Of a stretch of 64,000 bases of DNA, positions 26,501-35,560 are shown piece after piece (position 1 is the first letter of the stretch; each line of letters opens with the position of its first letter). The notes below the pieces were generated by a model. The model saw only the letters and a program-made list of their open reading frames with translations, searched no databases and was not told the origin of the DNA. Location of the stretch: positions 372,001 to 436,000 of the forward strand of contig NW_024104414.1 in NCBI RefSeq assembly GCF_003945595.2, written 5' to 3'. This DNA is from Pipra filicauda. Taxonomy: Eukaryota; Chordata; Aves; Passeriformes; Pipridae. Position numbers and translations under genes: made by a program.

Positions 26501-29500
26501 AACAATCCCACCCTGTCCCTCAGAGCGTTGTCCAAACACTCCTGGAGCTCTGGCAGCCTTGGGGCTGTGCCCACTGCCCTGGGGAGCCTGTTATCCCTGC
26601 CCTGGAATGAGTCTGTCCTGGAAAGCACAGGAGGGAATGGCATTGCCAAGTTCCAGTAGGAACCAGTAGGTTCACTAGGAACACAAGGTTCCTACTCCCT
26701 TTCTCCTAAAGCCAGGGATTCTTGCAGCCTGTTCCCACCTTGCTGGTTTCTGTGGGAGGCAGCATGTGAAAACCTAATAGTTTAAAGAAAACGAATAATA
26801 GAATCAGAGAATCATTTAGGTTTGGGTCCTTCCACCTGATTCACCTGCTCTGTGATGAGCACATTTTACCTGGTGGGGCATCATGTTGCCCAGGCAACCA
26901 GGGAGACATCATGGGAGAGATGAGAGTCATTATTCCCTAGAAACAAACCCAAACTAAGCAGCACCTAAAGAGACCAGCTGGTTCGCAAACCACACAGTGT
27001 CCTCAGCATGTTTCACAACCATCTGAGCCAAAGGATTTACTGAGTTATTCTGAGTGCTTGGCACAAGGATTAGGTTGGAAACGACCTTTAAGATCACCAA
27101 GTCCAAGCATTAACCCAGTACTGCCAAGTCTGCCATGTCCCCAAGTGGCACATCCAGATGTGTTTTGAAGACAGCCGTGAGTGGTGATCCCACCACTGCC
27201 CTGGGCAGCCTGTGGCAGTGCAGGGTGTGCCTGGAGCAGGGTTTGCCCCCCCCAGCCCCACGTGCTGTGTTGCAGGTGGGGGTGGTCAGTGCCTTTGCCC
27301 AGACCCTGCGCAGATACACATCCTTGAACCACCTGGCCCAGGCTGCCCGGGCCGTGCTCCAGAACACCTCCCAGATCAACCAGATGCTCAGCGACCTCAA
27401 CCGCGTTGACTTCGCCAACGTGCAGGTAACTGCCCCTGGGTCGTGTTCTTTAGGGCTGGGGCTCCACAGCCAGGTTGTAGGCACCACCTGATTTCGACCA
27501 CTGCCTGATTTCCAGTGCTAAAAACCAACTAAATGAACAAGTTGATGGGTTTTGATGTTACTTTTCCATGTAAGTTTTCCAATCTCGCTGTGAACGGTGG
27601 AGGAGGTACTGAGGAGCTTTTGTAAATAAGAGTCATAGAATCTTATTTATTTGTTTGTAATCTTATTTGTAAATAAGAGTTGTAGAATCATTAAGGTTGG
27701 AAAAGATCTCCAAGATCAACAAGTCCAACCTTCAACCAAACCCCACCATGTCCTCAACTCATTTTTTGAACACTTCCAGGGATGGTGACTCCACCACTTC
27801 CCTGGGCAGCCTGTTCCCAGGCTTAACTGCTCCTTCAATGAAGAAAGAAGTGCTGCCAACAATAATATAGTTTAATAATAACATTATACTGTGGATGGAT
27901 CAGAGACAATATTCAGAGCTGGTTTGCAGCCCTTGCCTACTAGAAATGAAGCTGCATTCCTGGGCTGGGATACAACACCATGCAGGTTTGGCATGAGTAA
28001 CTATCAACCCTTTTTCCCGAGCAGGAACAGGCCTCGTGGGTGTGCCAGTGTGAGGAGGGCATGGTGCAGAAGCTGGAGCAGGATTTCAAGCTCACTCTGC
28101 AGCAGCAAAGCTCTCTGGACCAGTGGGCCAGTTGGCTGGATAATGTTGTTACTCAAGTCCTGAAGCACCATGAGGGCAGTCCCAGCTTCCCCAAGGCAGC
28201 CAGGCAGTTCCTGTTGAAATGGTCCTTCTATAGGTACATCTCCTTTCTCATTTTGGAGGTATTTCTGCATCGGGCTCAGGGCATGTGGAGAGCTCCTTGA
28301 AAAGCCAAGGCCACGTTCTTTAACTGTAAAACTGTGGTTAACTGTGGCTCTGGTACAGAAGGGAGTGTTGTGTCTCCTGTGTCCTTTCAGGACAGGGATA
28401 GAATCATTAAGGTTGGAAAAGACTTCCAAGATCAAGACCAAATCCTGCCATGCCCAAATAGGACAAGATGCTCCATCAACTTATTTCTTAAAGTGATTTG
28501 ATAATTTTGGGTTAGAGGCAGAAGGGAATAAGTTGGAAAAGACTTCCAAGACCATCAAGCCCAACCTTTGACCAAATCCCACCATGCCCAAATAGGACAG
28601 GATGCTCCATCAACTTATTTATTAAAGCAGTTTGACACTCTTGGGTTAGAGGCAGAAACAATCCCACAGGGGCAGAAACAATCCCACAGTACCTTCAGGG
28701 TCCAGAATTCAGGGTGAAGAATCAGACGTGACACAAGTGCGAAACACGACCCAAATGTTGTTTCCTGGCCATATTCCAGCTCCATGGTGATCCGGGACCT
28801 CACCCTGCGCAGCGCCGCCAGCTTTGGGTCCTTCCACCTGATCCGCCTGCTCTATGACGAGTACATGTTCTACCTAGTGGAACATCGTGTGGCCCAGGCG
28901 ACCGGGGAGACACCGATCGCTGTCATGGGAGAGGTGAGAGTCCTTCATTCCCCAGAAACAAACCCAAACTAAGCAGCACCTAAAGAATCACAGAATCAGC
29001 CAGATTGGAAAAGACCTCTGAGGTTATCGGGTCCAACCCATGACCCAACATCACCTTGTCACCCAGACCATGGCACTGATGCCACATCCAGTCTGTCCTT
29101 AAACACCTCCAGGGATGGTGACTCCACCCCCTCCCTGGGCAGCCCATTCCAATGCCCAATCACCCTTTATGTGAAGAACTTCTTTCTGATGTCCAACCTA
29201 AACCTCCCCTGGTGCAGCCTGAGGCTATGTCCTGTTGCCCTATTGCTAGAAGAGCCCCACACCCCCCCAGCTCCCCCTCCTGTCAGGGAGTTGCAGAGAG
29301 TGAGGAGGTCTCCCCTGAGCCTCCTCCTCTCCAGGCTGAGCCCCCCCCAGCTCCCTCAGCTGCTCCTCACAGCACTTGTGCTCCAGACCCTTCCCCAGCC
29401 TTGTTGCCCTTCTTTGGACCCACTCCAGCCCCTCCATGTCCTTCCTGAACCGAGGGGCCCAGAGCTGGACACAGCACTCCAGGGGTGGCCTCACCAGAGA

Positions 29501-31247
29501 CACACTTGGTTCACAAACCACACAGTGTCCTCAACATGTTTCATAACCAAAGGATTTGCTGAGTTGTTTTGAGTGTCACAAGGATGGAGCTCCTGGAGCA
29601 TCTTCCATGAGCTGGTGGATTTTGGAGCAGCTGGGCCTTGGAGGCCTGGAGGAGGGAGAAAAAGGATCTTCTACTTCTCTCCATAACCTGTGGAGAGAAC
29701 CCTGACTTTGGGATTCCTGCCATCAAACACTAAGTGAAGCAAAAAGGTCCAAAAGTTCCTTTCAGTAATTGAATTTCTTCAGGCCTCTGCAAGCTCCAGT
29801 GTTACATGCACAGTCACACTCTCTGTTTTTGAGGTGAAGAAGAGAAATTATGGGTTGTTTGTGCTGTTTGTGAGGGTTTGGGTTTCTTTTTGTTCACCAG
29901 TAAGGCAGCAACTGGTGCCTGGCTTGCAGGCAAGCCCTGTCCTGCCTAGCTGGGGCCACATCCAGTTTTTCCCTCTGAAATGCAGAGTTAAAAGCCCCAG
30001 CTGAACCTGTGACAGCAATATAGAAACTACTGTGAGATTAAAACTGAGCTCATTTGCTCCTTGAAGCTCATGCTGTTTTCTTCCTTCCAGGGAGCTCATG
30101 TGGGGAGCCAGGCAAACCAAAGCCTTTCCCTTCCCCTCCCACGCTGCCGCTCCAACTGCAGCGCTCTGAGTTCCCACTATTCCCTCTGAGTTCCCATTGT
30201 TCCCTGCAAAACCTCTGCCTTTACTGATATTAAAGGAACATGAAAGACTTCCTGCAAAACCCAGCTGTGGGAGGCTTTCCTCCCTCAGTTTTTTCCTTCA
30301 TTAAACCCTTGCAATATTCCTGCTCTCCAGGAGGAGGCTGATTCTTCCCAGCAAAGGAGGAGGAATTGTGTACTTCCATTTCCATTTAGCTTTCTCTGGA
30401 GCTCTCCTCAGCTTCTGCTGCTGCCCACCTTTCCATGACTTTTCAGCATTATTTTTGTAGCAATTTGGTGTTTCAGACCTTGTCATTGAGAGAGACAACA
30501 CATCTCCAGAACCACAGGTACCCTCAGCTCTCTGATTCCAATTGGCACCGTGGCCTCACACACCACACACTCTCTGACATGACTGCAAAGGCTTTGCAGA
30601 GAGGTGGAGTGAAGGGAGAGCAGGAGAGGGGAATTGCCCAAAAGATGCAAAAGGCTGGAGAAAAAGCGCATCCTTTGCACTCTGACATCACCTGGGAGAT
30701 GGAAAAATTTCTCCCTCTGGTCTAGAGCTTGATACTCCCCTGGATTGGGGGGGAAGGGGTAGTTTAAATGGCAACAAGAGGCTTTCCCCTCCCCCCCCCA
30801 AACATGTGGTTGGTTTTGCTTTCTGCTCTCCATCACCAGCACTGCTGATGCTCATGGTCTTTCCTGGGCACTTTTGTTGGAACTGTTTGGTGATTGAGGC
30901 CATTGAGCAGGTCTGGCACTTTGGGTCTGCAAAGCCTCAGTGACCTTGTAACTCCCTTTTCTTTCAGTTTGGTGACCTCACATCCCTGTCTCCAACACTG
31001 CTGGACAAAGGTACACGAGGGAAGTCCTCTGGGTCAGGGTGGGAGGGGGATCTTCATGCTGGCTCTTCCAGCCTGCTCTGCTGGGAAAAAGCTCCCCTTC
31101 CCTCTGGTCCCCTCTCTGATGCTGAGCCATGTCCTTGCAGATGACATCAGTGAGCTGGGCTCTGAGGTGGACACAGACCGGGCCGTGGGGGAGCCGCTGG
31201 TGAAGCGGGAGCGCAGCGACCCTGGCCACGCCCTGCAGGAGATCTGA
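2516..31247 (+). CDS. RFX2: RFX2, regulatory factor X2 transcription factor (17 coding exons)
   Basis: Winged-helix transcription factor that binds X-box DNA and, from family knowledge, activates cilium and spermatogenesis genes in the nucleus. Coding exons: 2516-2620, 5685-5774, 6699-6778, 7970-8234, 12451-12525, 18886-19067, 21029-21148, 22108-22223, 23041-23159, 23491-23603, 24817-24968, 26059-26156, 27276-27425, 28025-28233, 28780-28933, 30968-31010, 31141-31247. All junctions are GT-AG, phases agree, and the sum is 2,178 bp (725 aa; human is 723 from memory). Residues 1-180 are the Q/S-rich activation region ([12 protein letters not shown]). The DNA-binding domain is about 204-281 ([20 protein letters not shown] ... 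[11 protein letters not shown]). Residues about 370-675 are the conserved dimerisation region ([20 protein letters not shown]), and the C-terminus reads [10 protein letters not shown]. The ATG at 2516 follows an acceptor (cccag at 2503-2507), so a non-coding 5' exon must lie upstream, probably outside the window. RFX1 and RFX3 fit less well than RFX2 in the N- and C-terminal regions. Confidence 0.97.
3085..3633 (+). repeat. CR1 LINE fragment (about 550 bp, sense)
   Basis: Starts near the typical CR1 stretch with ATGAGACCCCACCTGTATTG and runs through the NLAL-like and 'cttccaacccaaaccattct' end to an ATTCTATGATTC tail. 3'-end fragment in RFX2 intron, same orientation as the gene. Confidence 0.9.
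5923..5985. repeat. 25-bp tandem repeat, about 2.5 copies
   Basis: Two 25-bp units beginning GATGGATTC and ending ATTT sit side by side, followed by a third partial GATGGATGC. Small intronic tandem duplication between RFX2 exons at 5,685 and 6,699. Confidence 0.75.
7100..7292 (-). repeat. CR1 LINE 3'-end fragment (antisense)
   Basis: Begins CATAGAATCATG, then GGTTGGAAGGGACCTTAAGG and CCATGGGCAGGGACACCTTCC, the reverse complement of the CR1 3' end. In an RFX2 intron. Confidence 0.9.
7451..7716 (-). repeat. CR1 LINE 3'-end fragment (antisense, second subfamily)
   Basis: Begins TCATAGAATCATGGAATAAC and continues with CAGCCTTGGGGCTGTGCCCA and CTGGGGAGCCTGGTCAGTGC. It belongs to the same subfamily as the elements at 14.2, 19.3 and 26.4 kb. 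It lies about 250 bp upstream of the RFX2 exon at 7,970. Confidence 0.9.
9913..10080 (-). repeat. CR1 LINE 3'-end fragment (antisense)
   Basis: Contains ATCATGGAATCATTGGG, GGTTGGAAGAAACCTTAAAG and CCATGAGCAGGGACACC. Intronic in RFX2. Confidence 0.88.
14208..14434 (+). repeat. CR1 LINE 3'-end fragment (sense)
   Basis: Contains TTCCCCCAGAGTGTGGTTGG, GGCTGCCAGAGCTCCAGGAG, and ends GCATATTCTGTGATTCTGTG. RFX2 intron. Confidence 0.9.
14537..14698 (-). repeat. CR1 LINE 3'-end fragment (antisense)
   Basis: GGAATCACAGACTGG, GGTTGGAAGGGACCTTAAAG and CCATGGGCAGGGACACC in order. It lies about 100 bp from an oppositely oriented CR1 at 14.2-14.43 kb. Confidence 0.88.
17109..17480 (-). repeat. CR1 LINE fragment (antisense, about 370 bp)
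   Basis: GAATCACAGAATTCCAGAATG through GGTTGGAAGGGACCTTAAAA, TTCTTTGGACAACCTGTGCC and on to CTTCTCCAGGCTGAATG. RFX2 intron. Confidence 0.9.
18379..18392. promoter_or_regulatory. RFX X-box-like site in RFX2 intron
   Basis: GTTGCTTTGGCAAC matches the X-box consensus GTHNYYATRRNAAC at 13 of 14 positions. It lies about 500 bp upstream of the exon that starts the DNA-binding domain. Function is not shown; this is a motif match only. Confidence 0.35.
18691..18713. repeat. Perfect 11-bp AT palindrome
   Basis: ATAACTTATAA and its exact inverse complement flank one central base. It is followed by two copies of TTAATTTGTATAAA-like sequence. AT-rich and intronic, of unknown meaning. Confidence 0.6.
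19268..19508 (+). repeat. CR1 LINE 3'-end fragment (sense)
   Basis: GGCTGCCAGAGCTCCAGGAG, GACAGGGTGGGATTGTTGGG, ending CAGCATATTCTGTGATTCC. It starts about 200 bp downstream of the RFX2 exon ending at 19,067. Confidence 0.9.
21258..21450 (+). repeat. CR1 LINE 3'-end fragment (sense)
   Basis: GGTTGGATGGGGCTTTGAGC, AACCTGGTCTAGTTGAAG, ending CCAACCCAAACTATTCTG. An internal 18-bp stretch (TGGCCTTTAAAGG) is locally duplicated near 21,384-21,416. Confidence 0.88.
23728..23838 (+). repeat. CR1 LINE 3'-end fragment (sense)
   Basis: GTGTGGGATTGTTGGGGTG, then CTTCCAACTCAGCATATTCT and GTGATTCTATAG. It lies about 125 bp after the RFX2 exon ending at 23,603. Confidence 0.85.
23900..24135 (-). repeat. 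CR1 LINE 3'-end fragment (antisense)
   Basis: TAGAATTATGGAATCATTAA, GGTTGGAAAAGCCC, CCTGGGCAGCCTGTTCC and CAATCTAAACCTCCCCTGG. With the preceding element it forms a tail-to-tail CR1 pair. Confidence 0.9.
25031..25172 (-). repeat. CR1 LINE 3'-end fragment (antisense)
   Basis: TGGAATCATAGAATG, GGTTGGAAGGGACCTTAAAG and CCATGGGCAGGGACACC. It begins about 60 bp after the RFX2 exon ending at 24,968. Confidence 0.9.
25762..25895 (-). repeat. CR1 scrap plus AAGAAT-type microsatellite
   Basis: A 57-bp CR1 3' remnant (CATAGAAACC, GGTTGGAAAAGACC) runs into an A-rich array of AATAAG/AACAAG units to about 25,895. The array abuts the CR1 fragment directly. Confidence 0.75.
26426..26592 (-). repeat. CR1 LINE 3'-end fragment (antisense)
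   Basis: CATAGAATATCCTGAGTTGG, GGATCATCCAGTCCAACTCC and CAGCCTTGGGGCTGTGCCCA. RFX2 intron downstream of the exon at 26,059. Confidence 0.9.
26821..27069 (+). pseudogene. Dead duplicate of RFX2 exon 15 plus its 3' intron flank
   Basis: This 249-bp block aligns with 28,823-28,986 plus 29,507-29,584. The first part matches RFX2 coding exon 28,780-28,933 from TTTGGGTCCTTCCACCTGAT onward. The second part matches intron sequence (AAACAAACCCAAACTAAGCA, then CACAGTGTCCTCA). The copy lacks the 28,987-29,506 CR1 present in the original. It has frame-disrupting deletions around the codons for MFYL and TPIAV, and its donor GT is changed to AT, so it cannot be spliced as the original is. CR1 ends abut both borders (AATCAGAGAATCATTTAGGT on the left, GGATTAGGTTGGAAACG on the right). 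It sits in the intron before exon 27,276. Confidence 0.9.
26885..26898. promoter_or_regulatory. Perfect X-box inverted repeat inside the exon relic
   Basis: GTTGCC-CA-GGCAAC is a perfect inverted repeat with a 2-nt spacer, matching the X-box form GTNRCC(N0-3)RGYAAC. The parental exon at the same place reads GTGGCCCAGGCGAC, so two substitutions in the relic completed the palindrome. Binding is not demonstrated. Confidence 0.4.
27068..27216 (-). repeat. CR1 LINE 3'-end fragment abutting an RFX2 acceptor
   Basis: GGTTGGAAACGACCTTTAAG, CATTAACCCAGTACTGCC and CCTGGGCAGCCTGTGGCAG. It ends about 60 bp before the RFX2 exon at 27,276, leaving only the branch point and a C-rich tract between. Confidence 0.85.
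27682..27845 (-). repeat. CR1 LINE 3'-end fragment (antisense)
   Basis: GTAGAATCATTAAGGTTGG, CAAGATCAACAAGTCC and CCTGGGCAGCCTGTTCCC. Just before it, an AAATAAGAGT-TAGAATC motif occurs twice, about 46 bp apart. Confidence 0.88.
28411..28670. repeat. Tandem duplication (about 120 bp, two copies) containing CR1 scraps
   Basis: Copies start at 28,413 and 28,533 with TTGGAAAAGACTTCCAAGA. They share CATGCCCAAATAGGACA and GGGTTAGAGGCAGAA. An 18-bp GGCAGAAACAATCCCACA unit is then repeated twice more at 28,653-28,689. It lies about 90 bp upstream of the RFX2 exon at 28,780. Confidence 0.85.
28987..29506 (-). repeat. CR1 LINE fragment (about 520 bp, antisense)
   Basis: GAATCACAGAATCAGCCAG, GGAAAAGACCTCTGAGG, CTCTCCAGGCTGAGCCCC, ending near CCCAGAGCTGGACACAGCAC. 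It interrupts sequence that is continuous in the exon relic at 26.8-27.07 kb, so its borders are well defined. Confidence 0.93.
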
Positions 31248-31384
31248 GCCAGGCATGCAGCTCCTCTCCAGCTGGACAAAGACATCCAGAGCCAGGTTGG
31301 ATGGTCCCAAGCCTGAGCCTCCCCAGATCTGCATTCTTAGTGCCTCTTAGTTTCTCTTTCATGTTTACTTGTGTTCGAGGATGG

Positions 31385-31412
31385 ATCCCAGCGCCAGGGT
31401 AGGCGCTGGGAT
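31385..31412 (+). other. Perfect 11-bp hairpin in RFX2 3' UTR
   Basis: ATCCCAGCGCC and GGCGCTGGGAT are exact inverse complements around a 6-nt AGGGTA loop, about 140 nt after the stop codon. It should fold stably in the mRNA. Confidence 0.6.
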
Positions 31413-32524
31413 GGGGCTGGTTTGGCCACCCTCTTCCCTCCAATGTGGCTGCTGTCTGGAGGGAGAAGCTCCAGAGTCTGCTCCCAAGGGATGGAAGCCT
31501 CCATGGTCAGCAGCAGATTGGATGTGCCTGGCTGGGAGAGCCTGTCCTCCCTCCCCAGCCGGAGTGAGACAAACAAGTGAGGCTTTCTCCTTCAGGGAAG
31601 GTGGTTTGGGTTCCTTCCTCACTTCTCAGACTTCACTGTGATACGAACTTGAACCAGTCAGTGCCCAAGAGGAAGGAAAAATACCTGACTCTTCCCCTGC
31701 AGCCTTTCCAGACAAGCTGTCCAGGCTCTGGCTTTGCCAAATCACTTGCACCGGGGAGGACAGGACAGTTGGTCTCTCTTGTACCCACTCCAGGCTGCAC
31801 ATCCCTCTGATCCTGATGGACACAGGAGTGCTCTGGGACTACAGGATGAGCATTCCCACCTGCTCCCATGTCTCCCCAGCTTGGCATTTCACCACTGATC
31901 CCTGAATACTCCCGGGACACCGTCAGGCCAACTCAAGATACCAAAGGACTCCAAGGAAGTGGCAGCCGGTTGCAGAGTGTGTTCATTGCCTGTGGGCAAT
32001 GGCACCCCTATCCCCCAGGCACCCCTATCCCCCAGGGTGCCCAGGCAGAGGGGCACTGGCCCCACGTCCTGGGGTGTGTGAAATTCCCACTCCCTGTCCA
32101 GCTGTAACGCTGAAGGAGGTGCAGCCGTGTCCGGAGCAGGGTGAGGGTGTGTGACCACAGTGCCTTAGCGTGGGCCATGTTCCTGCTTCCCCCCAACTCC
32201 AGGAGAGCCAGCACAGCTCAGACTGATCCAACAGCTCATCTCATGTCATGAGGGGCTGTCATGGACCCAGGGGAGCTCAGCACTCTGGTGACATTTCCCC
32301 TCTCTGAATCCCTTTGCCTTTTCCCGGTGGCTCCTGTGGGGCTGAGCCAGGGGAGCTCAGTAGGGTCTCTTCTCCCTTTCCATGTCCTGTGGGGTCTGTG
32401 CTGAGGTGGATTACACTGGGATGATGTGGACTGCACTGGGGTGTTGTGGGCTACAGGGCGGAGGAGGGGGGGGTGTCATCAAGCCAAACTGCAAAAACAA
32501 AGCCCCGGGGCAAATCTTTCTGTG

Positions 32525-32530
32525 AATAAA
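32525..32530 (+). terminator. RFX2: Polyadenylation signal AATAAA (RFX2 proximal)
   Basis: First AATAAA downstream of the RFX2 stop. A second AATAAA at 33,103-33,108 could be a distal site. Confidence 0.55.
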
Positions 32531-35500
32531 GGCCGTGTCATAAGTAGCTTTTATTATTATGGTTTCTAATGATGCAGTATTTGGTGTGAGCTTTTCCAGA
32601 GGTCTCGTGTACATTTGCATAGCAGAGTATATTCTATCCAAATCTCTTTATTTCCTCGTTCCCAGTAGTACTAAGGTAGCTGTGACACTTTAAAACACAT
32701 TAGAAATGGCCAGTGAAACCAAAGTGTGTGTAGTGGCACATTTTCCCTCTGACTGTCCCGTGCTATCGTTGTCTGTAAGCGTCTCATATGGAAACGGAGT
32801 GAAATGAGAGAAGGAGAGAAGTGAGAAAGGCAAATTTAAATGTAAATAACAACCAGAAGTCAGAGTCCAGTGTTTTGGATCCTGCTGATGAGATAAGAGG
32901 GTTCAAAAAAACAGCTGAGCAACCAAGTCTTAACTCCCCTGTTCCCACTGAGGACCATAGGAAGTTCAGCTGGAACACTGGCTCTTTCACCAAGGGACCC
33001 CAACCTGCAAACAAGATGCTCTGGAGATCTGCAGCACCGTGTGAGGAGTCTGGGGAACCACCTAAACCCCATGCACAGAATTCCAAGCCTAACCTGAATA
33101 GCAATAAACATGTATCCAATGCTCAGGCCTGTACAAGGAGTGTTGTGGTCCCATTTCTTCTGTGTTCCCTGAGAGGAGATATCAGGAGATGCTGCAGCAC
33201 TTTGGAGGGATGCAGGAGCTGCCCAGTGCAGGGTATTTACAGCAGTTTTGGGCAGGGATCCTGTGTCTGCAGGAAGGCAGGATTCCCATGGAGCAGCAGC
33301 TGCTGTGTAGGGATAACTCCCCATTACACTCCCAAAGGGGAGGAGAGGCTGAGGGATCAAGCTGAGCATTGGGCCATAGGAAGCACGTTTTAATTATGCT
33401 TCCAGACTAACTGAAAGGATGGGAACAGCGAGACAGGGATGTGACAAGTGCTGGATCATTCCTGCTCAGATCCCTCAGGAGGGGGAAGGTTTAGCCTCAG
33501 CCTCTCACCCTTGTGCTCTTGCTTCCCCCTCCCTCTGGGTCATGCCCAGTCTTGCAGGGGTGGCTGGACCAGCCAGAGTCTCTTCCTTTGGATACTGAGC
33601 CTCAGGGCTGGAAGCAGGGGGTTATTTCCCCCGGGGGAACTGGGCAGCACCTCCCGACCCTGAGCTGCAAGTGGAGAGCAAACACAGCTCAAAATACTCC
33701 TCACAGTACACACAGCCCCCCATCCTCAGCCTACCTCTGGCTCTATCACCCCTCCAAGGTGGGCAAATCCACAGAGATTTCAACATAAGCATCCCAGGAC
33801 TTTCTCTTCCATCTCTTCCCAACCAGCAGAGAATGCCAGGAGGTGGCAGGAGAAGGGGAGATGGCAGGGATTGACACCAACCCCAGAGAAATCAGAGGGG
33901 TGCAACATTCCAGAAGCAGTTGGACATTGCCAGTCCCTGTGACTCATCCCAAAAGGATGAGCTTCAAGCTGCACAGTGCAGCACAGCCCAGGGATTTATC
34001 AGGAGCAGCCCTGCATGGGGAAGCTGCAAGGCCACCAGCCACCAGGGAGATGCTGCTGGTCTGGTGACAGCCAGGACATCATGGAGAACTTCAACATGTA
34101 CGTGCAGGCAGGATGAGCCTTGGGCTTGCCTCCTGTTTGTTCCCAAGGGAATGTGTCCCTTGACTGGGATGGGTTTAGCTTCATGGTCTGGCACTGGCAC
34201 TCCTGGATTTTACCCACAGCCTTGGCTGTGCCTCACTGAGGCATCAGAGAACAGGCACCTACATGTGGAGAGCCTCTGGGACACAGGCACTTGCAAAGTG
34301 AGATGATACAAAGTTCTCCAAATGGAAACCAAAACGCATTTGAAACCAGGCACCAGAGGTACCTTCTGTTCTTTACTTGCAATTTCTCTTTCATTCTGAC
34401 TGAAACAGCATCTTACCTTGTGCCAGAAGAGTCCTTGGCTGGTCCATGTGGTCACAGGGCACAGAAACATCAGCAAAAGCCCTGTCTGGACCCACAGGTG
34501 AGGGTCAGCTGGGCCGGGCTCCCAGCATCAACCCTGCCAGTGACACTTCCAAGTTTTCCAGCCCTGGCATCATTCCCAGCCCAGTATCACCCCCCTACCT
34601 GCCCCAGCCCCTGCTGCTCTGACCCCCCTGTTCTCATCCCCATGTGTCCTCACCCTCCCACCCTGCCCAACACGGGGCTCAAACCACAGTGATGTTTCAT
34701 CCCAGAGCTCCTTCCCCATTGTCCTGAAGCCCTGGGCCATCCTCCCCCCCCCCCTCCCGCCCACACCCTGCCCTGGGCTGCACCCCATTCCTGGGGCTCT
34801 CCTACTCCCTCACTGGGGCAGGAGGTGTTTCTGAAGGGAGAAGGACCTTTGCCAGTCACTCTGGCAGCACTGAGAGCCAAAATCGATGTCCTGGGCTGAA
34901 TCTTCCTCCCTCCACCTCCCCGTGGCTGTTCCTGATCATGCACAAGGCAGAGAAACTGAGGCAATGCCCGAGAGGCCTCGTGGCATCAATTCGCTGTCCC
35001 CCTGGGTACCAGAGGGGACAGATTCTACTGCCCCTGTTCCTGCTGCCCCTGGCCTGGCTCTGCAGCCGAGGCAGGAGGAGCCTGGTTGGTCCCAGGGCTC
35101 AGCTGGGGCAGTTTAACCACAAACAGGTTTCACCTGGAGCAGGTGGGTCTGGGGGCAGATCCACAACCACCCCTGCAACTCATTCAGGGTGGTTATGCTT
35201 ATAAACCCACAGCCTCCCCACAGCAGGGGTTCCCTCTCTCTTTCCTTTTTTCCTTTTTTTTTTTTTTTCTTTTTTTTTTTAATTTTTTTTATTTAATTTT
35301 TTTTGGCTTTGTGTTTTGGGAGCCTCAGTTTGGAGCTGGGGAGAGTTGGGATCTGCTACTTCTGGCTATCTGGAATGTACTGCTAAGACTTTCCACCCTT
35401 CCCAGCGCTGCCAAGCAGGTAAGGAGACAACACCCAGCTGCCTCTACTCCCCCTTCCCTGGGCTGGGCTTGGGGGCTGCAGCCCCGAGCAGGGTTCAGGT

Positions 35501-35560
35501 GACGGTCAGGATGTGTCCCAGCGCTGTCCTTCTCCTGTGTAACGTCCTAGATCAAGGACA
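32531..35560. other. RFX2 to LARP6-like intergenic region
   Basis: The first 580 bp may belong to a longer RFX2 3' UTR (AATAAA at 33,103). The rest has no recognised gene except the duplicated LARP6-like block at 34,068-34,197. A T-rich tract (about 35,237-35,305) lies 250 bp before the tentative first LARP6-like exon. No CpG island is apparent. Confidence 0.5.
34068..34197 (+). pseudogene. Partial duplicate of LARP6-like exon 1 end and intron 1 start
   Basis: Aligns with 35,696-35,840. AGCCAGGACATCATGGAGAAC corresponds to AGCCAGGAGGACGCC...AGC, followed in both by a GTACGTG donor. The intron stretch GGGAATGTGTCCCTTG, then TTCATGGTCTGG, is also shared. The exon parts differ by a 3-nt indel and keep the same phase-2 end, so an mRNA joining this copy to 36,014 would stay open from the ATG at 34,081. 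It may be a relic or an alternative first exon. Confidence 0.65.

Larger units (their letters stand above)
31248..32530 (+). other. RFX2: RFX2 3' UTR (inferred)
   Basis: Non-coding sequence from the RFX2 stop to an AATAAA at 32,525-32,530. It holds an 11-bp perfect hairpin (31,385-31,412) and a duplicated GCACCCCTATCCCCCAGG near 32,001-32,037. The end is inferred from the hexamer only. Confidence 0.6.
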
